Shown in pieces: positions 8,936 through 16,552 of a DNA stretch of 34,393 nucleotides. Positions within the stretch are counted from its first letter, which is position 1. Each line of letters begins with the position of its first letter. The DNA comes from Prevotella sp. CAG:924. GTDB lineage: Bacteria; Bacteroidota; Bacteroidia; Bacteroidales; Bacteroidaceae. Below the pieces are notes generated by a model. The model was not told where the DNA came from. It searched no databases and saw nothing but the letters and a program-made list of their open reading frames with translations. The stretch spans positions 1 through 34,393 of the forward strand of contig HF988457.1 of assembly GCA_000431975.1 (NCBI GenBank), given 5' to 3'. A program made the position numbers and the translations under genes.

Positions 8936-9868
8936 TTACCTCTTGACAACTTCGATCTTCCGATTATATTCCTCCTCCATAAATCTCAGCTCTGCTTCCA
9001 GCATTCTATGCAGAGGCATATCCTGACCGGCCCTTCTCGCTTCCTCTATGGGACGGGTATAAAGATAATACACCTCCATAGGACGATGATAATCCCAATC
9101 GAGACGCATACTAGGCTTATAAGGCCGCATCTTTGTCGTCATCTCAATCATTGCATCCGCATCACGGTCTGTCAGGCCTTTCACTCCCACTGCATGGGCG
9201 GCCTCGATCACTTCCTGCGTCATCGCGCGAAGCAGGCGACGGGTAGCAGCATTTCTTACCAACGCATCCGTATCTGTATGCAATGCCACCGACAAGCCAT
9301 TGAAAGGCATATTCCACAGCAGTTTTCTCCAACGGGCCTCAAGATAGTCTACATTCCTGGCGTCAATATCTGCCGACACCATCTCCACTATCATCCGGTC
9401 GATCGTTTCCTGAGGTGCATTATAGTTACCGACATTTAAGCCACTTAGATCCAAATGATCGATCACTCCCGGATGTGTCTTTGAGCAACAAATAAATGCA
9501 AGGCCTGCAGCCAGTTTCACGCCCGGCACCATCTGCTCTACATCCTGCTCCATGCCCATGCCGTTTTGAATCAGCAGCACTACTGTGTCGTCGGTCAACA
9601 GAGGAGGCAGCATATCGCGGAGCATCTGCTCGTGCACCGTCTTCAGAGCCACGATCACCACATCGCACTTCGGCATCTGCCTTACATCCTGATAAGCATT
9701 CACATGATCGAGATGGAAACCACCATCACCGGAATTAACCCGTAACCCATGTTCTCTCACATAGTCGTAATCACTATGGAAAAGAAAGTGTACATCCTGA
9801 CCGCCCTGTGCCAATTTGGCTCCATAATATCCACCAATGGCACCCGTTCCTATTACTCCGTATCTCAT
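8936..9868 (-). CDS. panE: 2-dehydropantoate 2-reductase (ketopantoate reductase family)
   Basis: 310 residues, the normal length. An N-terminal Rossmann NADP(H)-binding domain starts at once with GVIGTGAIGGYYGAKLA (GxGxxG at 7-12). VIVALKT (about 71-77) and VVLLIQNGMGMEQ (about 95-107) are the next family motifs. The C-terminal helical domain contains RWRKLLWNMPFNGLS, with the Lys/Asn residues typical of ketopantoate reductases. The reaction is NADPH-dependent reduction of 2-dehydropantoate to pantoate in pantothenate/CoA synthesis. The family also contains paralogues with other 2-oxo acid substrates and no other pan gene is nearby, so the exact substrate is inferred. A TAACTTTG box lies ~30 bases upstream of the start. 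Confidence 0.85.
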   Translation of the reverse strand: MRYGVIGTGAIGGYYGAKLAQGGQDVHFLFHSDYDYVREHGLRVNSGDGGFHLDHVNAYQDVRQMPKCDVVIVALKTVHEQMLRDMLPPLLTDDTVVLLIQNGMGMEQDVEQMVPGVKLAAGLAFICCSKTHPGVIDHLDLSGLNVGNYNAPQETIDRMIVEMVSADIDARNVDYLEARWRKLLWNMPFNGLSVALHTDTDALVRNAATRRLLRAMTQEVIEAAHAVGVKGLTDRDADAMIEMTTKMRPYKPSMRLDWDYHRPMEVYYLYTRPIEEARRAGQDMPLHRMLEAELRFMEEEYNRKIEVVKR

Positions 9869-9896
9869 GATTCTTATATTATATCCGTTTCTACTG

Positions 9897-9904
9897 CAAA
9901 GTTA
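9897..9904 (-). promoter_or_regulatory. -7 promoter box (TAACTTTG) of the panE-like gene
   Basis: Minus-strand TAACTTTG matches TAnnTTTG, 29 bases before the start at 9868. No matching -33 was found. Confidence 0.55.
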
Positions 9905-10100
9905 CCGATTAATCGGGATATCTCTCCATTCCTGATCATTAAAAAAGGAAACCTGCAAGAAAAACTCCGTCTCACTATGTCTTGCCGACACACTTCCGCC
10001 TCATACGCCCCTTCCGCCTCCCATTCCTATCCAATGTTTCCAATAAGGTATATAGTGAAGAGCCCATACTACTCGTTCTTTCCAACGACAATAATACAAT

Positions 10101-10118
10101 ATCCCTTATAAGAAAAAT
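10101..10118 (+). repeat. 18-base direct repeat, copy 1
   Basis: ATCCCTTATAAGAAAAAT here is repeated at 10690-10707 with one difference (A to G at base 11). This copy overlaps the -33 region of the Nim-like gene promoter. Confidence 0.5.
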
Positions 10119-10131
10119 CGGGAAAAAACAT

Positions 10132-10139
10132 TATCTTTG
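10132..10139 (+). promoter_or_regulatory. -7 promoter box (TATCTTTG) of the Nim-like gene
   Basis: TATCTTTG matches the Bacteroidota consensus and lies 20 bases before the ATG at 10159, predicting a leader of about 15 bases. It supports the chosen start over an upstream in-frame ATG at 9982, which would lie before the promoter. Confidence 0.65.
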
Positions 10140-10158
10140 CAAACAAAAAGAGGAAAAT

Positions 10159-10650
10159 ATGCAATATATCAATAACACCGTAAGACGTCAAGACCGGCTG
10201 ATGGACGAAAAACGCGCTATGCAACTCCTTCGTACCGCCGAATATGGTGTACTGAGTATGGTGTCAGAAGGTAGTGGCTATGGTATTCCCGTCAACTTCG
10301 TATTCGACGGCGATCATAGCATCTATATCCATTGTGCCCCGGAAGGCCGCAAGTTAGAAGCCATCAAAGCGAATAAGAACGTATCGCTATGCGTCGTCGG
10401 GCACGTCAAGCTCCTCCCCGGTAAGTTTACCACCGAATATGAGAGTGCCATCTTCTTCGGCAAGGCCCATATCGGGCTGAGCGAGGACGAACGCATGCAT
10501 GCTCTTCATTTACTCATCAGCAAAATGTCGCCCGACTATAAAGAGATCGGAGACATGTATGCCCGTAAGAGCTTTCACCGCACAGAAATCATCCGCGTTG
10601 ACATCATGACTTTCAGCGGCAAGTGCAAAAAGATGCACACTGCCGGCTGA
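10159..10650 (+). CDS. Pyridoxamine 5'-phosphate oxidase-like / Nim-type flavoprotein
   Basis: 163 residues from the ATG at 10159. This start is chosen because a promoter box lies directly upstream and AGGAAAAT precedes it; the longer frame from 9982 adds a 59-residue stretch with no family character. The protein has the split-barrel FMN-binding layout: RLMDEKRAMQLLRTAEYGVLSM at the N-terminus, GYGIPVNFVFDGD, then SIYIHCAPEGRKLEAIKANK and SLCVVGHVKLLP. This matches the PNPOx-related family that includes the 5-nitroimidazole reductase NimA. Bacteroidota carry several such flavoproteins of unknown substrate; nitroimidazole resistance cannot be claimed from sequence alone. It is divergent from the panE-like gene and appears monocistronic. 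Confidence 0.8.
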   Translation: MQYINNTVRRQDRLMDEKRAMQLLRTAEYGVLSMVSEGSGYGIPVNFVFDGDHSIYIHCAPEGRKLEAIKANKNVSLCVVGHVKLLPGKFTTEYESAIFFGKAHIGLSEDERMHALHLLISKMSPDYKEIGDMYARKSFHRTEIIRVDIMTFSGKCKKMHTAG

Positions 10651-10689
10651 CAAGACGACTGTACAATATGTGTCCTCCCACTCCGAGTC

Positions 10690-10707
10690 ATCCCTTATAG
10701 GAAAAAT
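10690..10707 (+). repeat. 18-base direct repeat, copy 2
   Basis: ATCCCTTATAGGAAAAAT matches 10101-10118 at 17 of 18 positions. It lies in the 227-bp gap between the Nim-like gene and rsmI; no other element is clear in that gap apart from the rsmI promoter box. Confidence 0.5.
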
Positions 10708-10861
10708 ATGGAACTATTCTAACCGGTCTGTACACCCGACAAATAACACAAAGGTCCCCCAATTGTTTTTTGCCTATACCTTAATAATATGGCTCCCACG
10801 ATTCAATCCTTAAAAAAGACAAAGAATAATCCATATATTTTGGGCCTCTCATTTTTTTCTC

Positions 10862-10869
10862 TATATTTG
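10862..10869 (+). promoter_or_regulatory. -7 promoter box (TATATTTG) of rsmI, near-leaderless
   Basis: TATATTTG ends only 8 bases before the rsmI ATG at 10878. With the usual start site about 5 bases after the box, the transcript would carry only a few bases of leader. Confidence 0.6.
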
Positions 10870-10877
10870 CCTTCACT

Positions 10878-11588
10878 ATGGGCATACTATATATTGTACC
10901 CACTCCCGTGGGCAACATGGAAGATATGACGTTTCGGGCTATCCGCATACTCAAAGAGGCAGACCTGATCCTGGCAGAAGACACCCGCACATCGGGCATT
11001 CTGCTTAAGCACTACGACATCAAGAATCATCTGATGTCGCACCATAAGTTCAACGAGCACGGCACCTCAGCCGGTATCGTAGAACGCCTAAAGGCCGGCC
11101 AGACCATTGCATTGATCAGTGATGCCGGCACACCGGGGGTCAGCGACCCCGGCTTCTTCCTCGCCCGCGAGGCCGTCCGCGCAGGAATCACCGTACAGAC
11201 CCTGCCCGGCGCCACGGCCTGCATCCCGGCCCTCGTATCATCGGGACTGCCCTGCGACCGCTTCTGCTTCGAGGGCTTCCTACCTCAGAAAAAAGGACGG
11301 CAGACCCTCCTTACCCAATTGGCCGAAGAGACGCGCACGATGATTTTCTACGAGTCACCTTACCGGCTCGTAAAAACGCTGAAACAATTTGCCGAGTTCT
11401 TCGGCTCCGAGCGGCCTGTAAGTGTCGCCCGCGAGATCTCCAAAATACACGAAGAGCACGTCAATGGTACGCTCGAAGAGGTCATCGCCCATTTTGAGGA
11501 GACTGCGCCCCGTGGCGAGATCGTCATCGTTGTAGGAGGCAAAAATAACGGAAAAAGTAATCCGATAAAAGAAGAAAAAGCACAATAA
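10878..11588 (+). CDS. rsmI: 16S rRNA (cytidine(1402)-2'-O)-methyltransferase
   Basis: 236 residues. The tetrapyrrole-methylase fold begins at the first residue: LYIVPTPVGNMEDMTFRA, then LAEDTRTSGILLKHYDI, LISDAGTPGVSDPGFFLAREA and LPGATACIPALVSSGLP, all RsmI signatures. The enzyme uses SAM to 2'-O-methylate C1402 of 16S rRNA in the ribosomal P site. It lacks the extra ~50 C-terminal residues of the E. coli enzyme and ends in a Lys/Asn/Glu-rich tail. The start at 10878 is fixed by sequence homology, and the promoter box sits just upstream. The coiled-coil lipoprotein gene follows after 23 bp and is probably co-transcribed. Confidence 0.95.
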   Translation: MGILYIVPTPVGNMEDMTFRAIRILKEADLILAEDTRTSGILLKHYDIKNHLMSHHKFNEHGTSAGIVERLKAGQTIALISDAGTPGVSDPGFFLAREAVRAGITVQTLPGATACIPALVSSGLPCDRFCFEGFLPQKKGRQTLLTQLAEETRTMIFYESPYRLVKTLKQFAEFFGSERPVSVAREISKIHEEHVNGTLEEVIAHFEETAPRGEIVIVVGGKNNGKSNPIKEEKAQ

Positions 11589-11611
11589 GATAACCAAAAA
11601 AATTCGAAGAT

Positions 11612-12469
11612 ATGAAAAAGATTTTAAGTTTCATTGCCTTCGTGGCATTCGCATTCGCAATAACAGGATGTCAGAAGAAAGCCAACCCGACCGATAACCG
11701 TCTGGCTGAGCAACGTGACTCTCTCAACAGTATTATTGCACAACGTGATACCGAGATCAACGACATGATGGGCACGTTGAACGAAATACAGGAAGGTTTC
11801 CGCGAGATCAACGAAGCAGAAAACCGTGTCACCCTAGCAACGACCGGTGAAGGTGCCAGCAACAAACAACAGATCAGAGAGAACATCAAGTTCATCTCTA
11901 ACCGTATGCGTCAGAACCGCGACCTCATCAAGAAGCTTCAGAACCAGCTGGCTGCCAGCAAGATCAAAGGCGGAGAGCTGGCCAAGACCATTGAGAACCT
12001 GCAGAAGCAGCTCGACCAGAAAGACCAGGAGCTGCAGCAACTTCGTGTAGAGCTCGATGCGAAGAACATCCATATCATGGAGCTCGATGAGACTATCAAC
12101 AATCTCAATACTGACAAGAGCAACCTGCAGGCAGAAAGTGCTTCCAAGTCGCAGACTATCAACACGCAGGACAAGGCGCTCAATACCGCTTGGTACGTAT
12201 TTGGTACGAAGAAAGAGCTCAAAGAGCAGAGAATCCTCGTTAACGGACGTGTGCTGCAGAGCAACTTCAACAAGAACTACTTCACGAAGATCGACATCCG
12301 CAACATCAAAGAGATCAAGCTCTACAGCAAGTCGGCTAAGCTGTTGACCACTCACCCCTCAAGCAGCTATTCGCTCACACGTGATGCCAACAAACAGTAT
12401 GTGCTTCATATCAGCAATCCAGAGATCTTCTGGTCGACAAGCAAATATCTGGTAATTCAGGTGAAATAA
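11612..12469 (+). CDS. Coiled-coil lipoprotein (resembles Cbp1-type surface proteins)
   Basis: 285 residues. Signal peptide with lipobox AITGC (Cys20). Residues ~30-185 are a long predicted coiled coil rich in Glu, Gln, Asn, Lys and Leu with heptad-like spacing (QLDQKDQELQQLRVELDAKN, then HIMELDETINNLNTDKSNLQ). After ~190 comes a compact domain beginning NTAWYVFGTKKELKEQ and ending ISNPEIFWSTSKYLVIQVK, which looks conserved in related Bacteroidales proteins. From memory it resembles a Bacteroidales family named after a collagen-binding adhesin (Cbp1); I cannot confirm this here, and adhesion is not demonstrated by the sequence. It lies 23 bp after rsmI and is followed by a strong terminator. 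Confidence 0.75.
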   Translation: MKKILSFIAFVAFAFAITGCQKKANPTDNRLAEQRDSLNSIIAQRDTEINDMMGTLNEIQEGFREINEAENRVTLATTGEGASNKQQIRENIKFISNRMRQNRDLIKKLQNQLAASKIKGGELAKTIENLQKQLDQKDQELQQLRVELDAKNIHIMELDETINNLNTDKSNLQAESASKSQTINTQDKALNTAWYVFGTKKELKEQRILVNGRVLQSNFNKNYFTKIDIRNIKEIKLYSKSAKLLTTHPSSSYSLTRDANKQYVLHISNPEIFWSTSKYLVIQVK

Positions 12470-12489
12470 CTCCACAGATATAAAAAATT

Positions 12490-12516
12490 GAGAGTGGGGA
12501 AAGAATTCCCACTCTC
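12490..12516 (+). terminator. Terminator after the rsmI-lipoprotein unit
   Basis: GAGAGTGGG pairs with CCCACTCTC, extended inward by a G-T and an A-T pair to 11 pairs around a 5-base AAGAA loop, and is followed by TTTA. It lies 20 bases after the stop codon. Confidence 0.85.
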
Positions 12517-12564
12517 TTTACAAGCCTAATATATTTTTCACAGACATTCTATGCAATACAAGCC

Positions 12565-12596
12565 AGGTGCCGCCAGACGTGAGTCTCGTGGCACCT
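12565..12596 (+). other. Structured hairpin with GTGA tetraloop upstream of exbB
   Basis: AGGTGCCGC pairs with GTGGCACCT (9 pairs including one G-T); after a single C-C mismatch, AGAC pairs with GTCT closed by GTGA, a GNRA-type tetraloop. It is followed by TTATTTATATTC. It could be a second terminator or the end of a small RNA; it lies about 75 bases upstream of the exbB -7 box. Confidence 0.5.
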
Positions 12597-12645
12597 TATT
12601 TATATTCTTGTATTCGACAGTATAACCAAATTTATGATTTCTTTG

Positions 12646-12677
12646 TTTGGTTGTAATTATTAAATGTTCTACCTTTG
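12646..12677 (+). promoter_or_regulatory. Promoter of the exbB cluster (TTTG - 20 - TACCTTTG)
   Basis: A -33 TTTG at 12646-12649 is separated by 20 bases from TACCTTTG at 12670-12677, close to the ideal Bacteroidota spacing. The ATG of exbB lies 22 bases after the box. This is the best-formed promoter in the window. Confidence 0.75.
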
Positions 12678-12698
12678 CAGCATTAATTCAAACGATAA

Positions 12699-13451
12699 AT
12701 GAAAACGAAGATTTCTCGCTTCTTCCTGTTGGCTGTGTTCATGTTAATGACTGCTGCCACATGGGCTCAAGATGCCGGCATCGCTCCCGGCAGTGACGCT
12801 ACCGGATCGTCAGGGCTCCATCAGGAACTGAAGACAAAATTTATTGAAGGCAACGCCGGATTCATGTCACTGGTCGCTCTGGCATTGGTCTTAGGTCTGG
12901 CATTCTGCATTGAACGCATTATCTACCTCAGCCTTTCGGAGATCAATGCGAAGAAACTCATGAAAGACATCAGTGAGAAGATCGAAGCCAACGATATTGA
13001 GGGAGCACGCCAGATCTGTGCCACTACACGCGGACCCGTTGCCGCTATCTGCCGCGAAGGACTCAGTCGTGTCAATGACGGCATTGAGAACGTGGAACGT
13101 GCCGTGGTAAGCTACGGTTCCGTACAAAGCTCCAATCTAGAAAAAGGCTGTTCCTGGATCACGTTGTTCATTGCCGCAGCCCCTTCATTGGGATTCCTTG
13201 GCACAGTGATCGGAATGGTGATCTCGTTCGATCAGATACAACAGGCTGGTGACATCAGTCCGACCATCGTAGCGGCAGGTATGAAAGTTGCTCTGATCAC
13301 TACTATCTTCGGCATCATTGCCGCCCTGATCCTTCAAGTGTTCTATAACTATATACTCTCGAAGATCGAGCATCTTACAGCCCAGATGGAAGAGAGTGCC
13401 ATCACCCTGCTCGACAGCGTGATGAAATTACAGTTGCGCAATGAAAAATAA
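12699..13451 (+). CDS. exbB: ExbB/TolQ/MotA-family proton channel subunit
   Basis: 250 residues. It begins with a signal-like segment (FFLLAVFMLMTAATWAQ), then a first TM helix at ~52-75 (FMSLVALALVLGLAFCIERI). After a cytoplasmic loop come two TM helices, around 155-175 (SLGFLGTVIGMVISF) and 185-215 (MKVALITTIFGIIAALILQV), which match the MotA_TolQ_ExbB domain (PF01618). With ExbD it forms an inner-membrane channel that turns proton motive force into mechanical work on a periplasmic partner, usually TonB. The next gene overlaps its end by 11 bp, and two exbD genes follow; no tonB is in the window. Confidence 0.93.
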   Translation: MKTKISRFFLLAVFMLMTAATWAQDAGIAPGSDATGSSGLHQELKTKFIEGNAGFMSLVALALVLGLAFCIERIIYLSLSEINAKKLMKDISEKIEANDIEGARQICATTRGPVAAICREGLSRVNDGIENVERAVVSYGSVQSSNLEKGCSWITLFIAAAPSLGFLGTVIGMVISFDQIQQAGDISPTIVAAGMKVALITTIFGIIAALILQVFYNYILSKIEHLTAQMEESAITLLDSVMKLQLRNEK

Positions 13452-13941
13452 TTGGAAGAATAGACCGACGGAAAAGATCTCCTCGCGGTTGCTCTACTAT
13501 ATCATCGGAGCGACGGCTGTCATCTTTCTGCTCTTCTGGTTCATTGGATACGACCGTCCCTTTGAGGACAATCCCAATTTCAATGCTCCTCTATTCACCG
13601 ATGCCGTCCTCGGTCTGATGCTTGTCATGGTGCTGGGAGCCATCATCATCAGCCTGTGGACCGTTTGGCGCTCACTGAAAATCCGTGGGAAAGGCGAACA
13701 GACAGTTAATAACATTCCGGCTAAAAAGATCAGCTACGCTATCACGGGAGGTGTCGCCGTCATTCTACTGCTCACCTTCCTGATCGGCTCGTCCGATCCC
13801 ATGGAGATCAATGGCATGGAATATACAGATGCTTTCTGGCTCCGTACGGCCGACATGCTCATCAATACGATCATTATCATCATCATCGCCGCAGCCATAG
13901 CCGTCTTGCTGGGAGCAACGAACTACTATAGACGCAAATGA
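13441..13941 (+). CDS. Four-TM membrane protein with internal duplication (unknown function)
   Basis: 166 residues, overlapping exbB by 11 bp and the next exbD by 4 bp (ATGA), so translation is probably coupled. Four hydrophobic segments are visible at about 18-36, 55-77, 100-116 and 135-158. The two halves are similar: residues 12-80 (KISSRLLYYIIGATAVIFLL, FIGYDRPFEDN) align with 97-166 (KISYAITGGVAVILLLTFLI, GSSDPMEING), including a loop of the form G-x-x-D-P/R-x-E/F after the first TM of each half and a run of Ile/Val in the second. I do not recognise the family. Position inside an ExbB-ExbD-ExbD set suggests an accessory subunit of that motor; this is inference from context. Confidence 0.85.
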   Translation: MKNNWKNRPTEKISSRLLYYIIGATAVIFLLFWFIGYDRPFEDNPNFNAPLFTDAVLGLMLVMVLGAIIISLWTVWRSLKIRGKGEQTVNNIPAKKISYAITGGVAVILLLTFLIGSSDPMEINGMEYTDAFWLRTADMLINTIIIIIIAAAIAVLLGATNYYRRK

Positions 13942-14567
13942 TGTTTGGACATAAAAAACGGTTTATACCCGAGCTGAACACGACGTCGACCGCCGACATC
14001 TCGTTCATGCTCCTTATCTTCTTCCTCGTCACATCATCGATGGATGTGGACAAGGGACTAACGCGCCAGCTTCCGCCTTTCACCAAGCAGGAGCCGCAGG
14101 AAAGTGTCGTGAGTAAAGAGAATCTGATGAAAATCACTATTACGGCCGACAATCACACACTTATAGACGGGAAACCGGTAAAAACAGCCCAGGTCATGCC
14201 GATGATCAGTGAACTGATCCGCCGGACGGGACAACGTCACCTCATCACTATCGACTGCAACCCACAAGCCGAATACACCACCTATTTTAATCTGCAGAAT
14301 GCTTTGGTAGCCGCTTATACGCAATGGCGCAATCAGACAGCAATGCAAAAATACGGCAAACCATATAAGAAGCTCTCACCTGCGCAACGTGACAAGATCA
14401 AGGAACTCTGCCCACAGCGCATAGCAGAACAATACAACGGCACTGCCGGTGAGAACGGAAATCAATCTCAGAACAGCGCAACAGAAGCGCAACAAGGCAA
14501 CAGCAGCACGACCGTGTCCACGGCACAAGCCACTAACACCTCTACTCAGAAAGGAGGCATGCAATGA
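13938..14567 (+). CDS. exbD: ExbD/TolR-family biopolymer transport protein (copy 1)
   Basis: 209 residues. Short cytoplasmic N-terminus with IPELNTTSTADISFMLLIFF: a single TM helix with the essential acidic residue (Asp20) of the family, followed by a periplasmic domain (~45-165). The C-terminus from about 170 is a Gln/Ser/Thr/Asn-rich tail, which lengthens it compared with simple ExbD proteins. ATG overlaps the stop of the 4-TM gene (ATGA); a second ATG follows directly at 13941, so the true start may be one codon later. It would provide the proton-carrying residue and periplasmic contact of the ExbB motor. The 4-base overlap with the next exbD again indicates translational coupling. Confidence 0.92.
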   Translation: MMFGHKKRFIPELNTTSTADISFMLLIFFLVTSSMDVDKGLTRQLPPFTKQEPQESVVSKENLMKITITADNHTLIDGKPVKTAQVMPMISELIRRTGQRHLITIDCNPQAEYTTYFNLQNALVAAYTQWRNQTAMQKYGKPYKKLSPAQRDKIKELCPQRIAEQYNGTAGENGNQSQNSATEAQQGNSSTTVSTAQATNTSTQKGGMQ

Positions 14568-15064
14568 GTTTCATCCGTCACCACGAACACCGTGTACCGG
14601 GACTGAATACGGCATCACTGCCCGACCTGGTCTTTTCCGTACTTTTCTTCTTCATGATCGTCACCCACATGCAGAAGGTTGCCGTGAAGGTGCAATACCG
14701 GGCCCCGCAGGGCACAGAGCTTACCCGACTCGTCAAGAAATCAGCTGTCTCCTATGTATATATCGGACGCCCCATCAGTTCCCTCTCCGGCAAACAGTCA
14801 AATAGATCTCAAGGAAATGCCCTTTCTGACTACCGTATCCAGCTCAACGATAAATTCGCTTCAGCCGCCGACGTGACCGACTATATCTCTACCGAGCGCG
14901 ACCGAATGACACCTGAGGATAAAGAGCAGATGACCGTATCCATCAAAGCCGACCGGACAACTCCCATGGGGATCATAACCGATGTAAAGCAAGCGCTCCG
15001 ACAAGCCAAGGCTTATAATATCAGCTATTCCGCAACAGAAAGAAAACACCAACCCCTACAATAA
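14564..15064 (+). CDS. exbD: ExbD/TolR-family biopolymer transport protein (copy 2)
   Basis: 166 residues. N-terminal VPGLNTASLPDLVFSVLFFF holds the single TM helix with the conserved Asp21; the periplasmic part covers ~45-166 and contains MTVSIKADRTTPMGIITDVK, the typical C-terminal ExbD segment. It differs clearly from copy 1 (shorter, no Gln/Ser tail). Two unequal ExbD proteins after one ExbB are common in Bacteroidota and suggest a heteromeric motor. ATGA overlap with copy 1, and only 3 bp to the downstream GH10-like gene. Confidence 0.92.
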   Translation: MSFIRHHEHRVPGLNTASLPDLVFSVLFFFMIVTHMQKVAVKVQYRAPQGTELTRLVKKSAVSYVYIGRPISSLSGKQSNRSQGNALSDYRIQLNDKFASAADVTDYISTERDRMTPEDKEQMTVSIKADRTTPMGIITDVKQALRQAKAYNISYSATERKHQPLQ

Positions 15065-15067
15065 CAG

Positions 15068-16552
15068 ATGAAGAAGCTAATCCCTCTCCTGCTGGCACTG
15101 CTATTGGCTGTCAGCGCAGAAGCGCAGAAGCGCGAGTTTCGTGGTGCATGGATCCAATGTGTCAACGGACAGTTTATAGGCATGTCCCCCGCACAGATGC
15201 GCGAAGCACTTACCCGACAGATTGACGCCATCTGGAGAGCTGGCGGCAATGCTATCATCTTCCAAGTTAGGGGAGAGTGCGACGCACTTTATAGAAGTGA
15301 CATCGAGCCTTGGAGCCGTTTCATGACCGGCGTACAGGGACAGGCCCCATCGCCCTCCTGGGATCCCCTTCAATGGATGATCACAGAATGTCACCGCCGC
15401 GGAATGGAGCTCCATGCCTGGATCAATCCTTACCGCGCCAAGACAAAGACCACCTCGGTCCTCGCCCCCAACCATGTGGCACGACAACATCCTAACTGGG
15501 TGTTCTCTTACGATGGACAGCTTATCCTAAATCCTGCCCTAAAAGAGACACGCGACTATATCTGCCATGTTGTGGACGACATTGTCAGTCGCTACGACAT
15601 CGACGGCCTGCATATCGATGACTATTTTTACCCCTATCCCGCCGCAGGCAATGTCATTCCCGATGAACAACTCTATCGCCAGAATCCACAAGGATGCCGC
15701 ACACTGGCAGACTGGCGCCGCAACAATGTGAATCTGTTCATCAAACAACTCTCCGACTCTATTCACTCCCGCAAGCCATGGGTGAAATTTGGAATTTCCC
15801 CCTTCGGCATCTACCGCAATCAAACATCCGACCCAAAGAACGGATCGGCCACACGCGGCTTGCAGAACTATGACGATCTCTATGCCGACGTCCTCCTTTG
15901 GGTCAACAATGGATGGGTAGACTATTGTGTTCCACAGCTCTACTGGCAGATAGGACATCCCACTGCCGATTACGCGACGCTCATCCGCTGGTGGAACAAA
16001 ATGGCCGGAAACCGTCCGCTCTATATCGGTGAGGATGTGGAACGCACTGTGAAATATGCCGATCCAAGCAATCCCGTATCCAACCAACAGCCTGCCAAAT
16101 ATCGTCTGCACCGCCAGATGAGGAATGTCAATGGCACAGTGCTTTGGTATGCAAAAGCCGTGGCCGATAATACCGGTAATTATGCGACCATACTCCGCAA
16201 TTACTATTGGCGTACACCTGCTCTCCAACCTCAAATGCCATGGATCGACAAGAAAGCTCCTAAGAAGCCGAGAAAAGTAAAAGCCAAATGGCAGCCCGAC
16301 GGCTATATGCTCACGTGGGAACGGCCTAAAGGGAAAAAATGGGGCGACATCGTGACGCGCTATGTCATCTACCGCTTTGCCGAAGGCGAAAAGATCAACC
16401 TCGACGATCCCTCGCACATTATCAAAATCACGTCTGCGACCACCTACAAATTACCTTACAAGGATGACACACGAAAATATACCTATGTTGTCACCGCTCT
16501 CGACCGTATGCAGAACGAGAGCAAGGGAGTAAAAGAGAAAGTCAGACTATAA
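15068..16552 (+). CDS. Secreted GH10-like (GHL10, YngK/DUF187-type) glycoside hydrolase
   Basis: 494 residues with a cleavable signal peptide (LIPLLLALLLAVSAEA, cleavage near 19-20). Residues ~22-370 form a TIM-barrel of the glycosyl-hydrolase-like 10 family (PF02638): EFRGAWIQ, AGGNAIIFQVRGECDALYRS, MELHAWINPYR and GLHIDDYFYPYP, in which Asp184-Asp185 sit at a position often catalytic. From about 385 a fibronectin III-like domain (KKAPKKPRKVKAKWQPDGYM, TYVVTALDRMQNESKG) ends the protein. The substrate is unknown; members of this family have been linked to cell-wall or exopolysaccharide glycans. It begins 3 bp after exbD copy 2 and is probably in the same transcript, placing a periplasmic/surface polysaccharide enzyme with the motor genes. 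Confidence 0.85.
   Translation: MKKLIPLLLALLLAVSAEAQKREFRGAWIQCVNGQFIGMSPAQMREALTRQIDAIWRAGGNAIIFQVRGECDALYRSDIEPWSRFMTGVQGQAPSPSWDPLQWMITECHRRGMELHAWINPYRAKTKTTSVLAPNHVARQHPNWVFSYDGQLILNPALKETRDYICHVVDDIVSRYDIDGLHIDDYFYPYPAAGNVIPDEQLYRQNPQGCRTLADWRRNNVNLFIKQLSDSIHSRKPWVKFGISPFGIYRNQTSDPKNGSATRGLQNYDDLYADVLLWVNNGWVDYCVPQLYWQIGHPTADYATLIRWWNKMAGNRPLYIGEDVERTVKYADPSNPVSNQQPAKYRLHRQMRNVNGTVLWYAKAVADNTGNYATILRNYYWRTPALQPQMPWIDKKAPKKPRKVKAKWQPDGYMLTWERPKGKKWGDIVTRYVIYRFAEGEKINLDDPSHIIKITSATTYKLPYKDDTRKYTYVVTALDRMQNESKGVKEKVRL

Noticed and set aside
9982..10158. Longer N-terminus for the Nim-like protein
   Set aside because: The extension lies upstream of the TATCTTTG promoter box and lacks similarity to the family; ATG 10159 fits better.
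15539..16417. Minus-strand open frame of 292 codons opposite the GH10-like gene
   Set aside because: Antisense shadow of a well-supported gene; no recognisable motif or start context.
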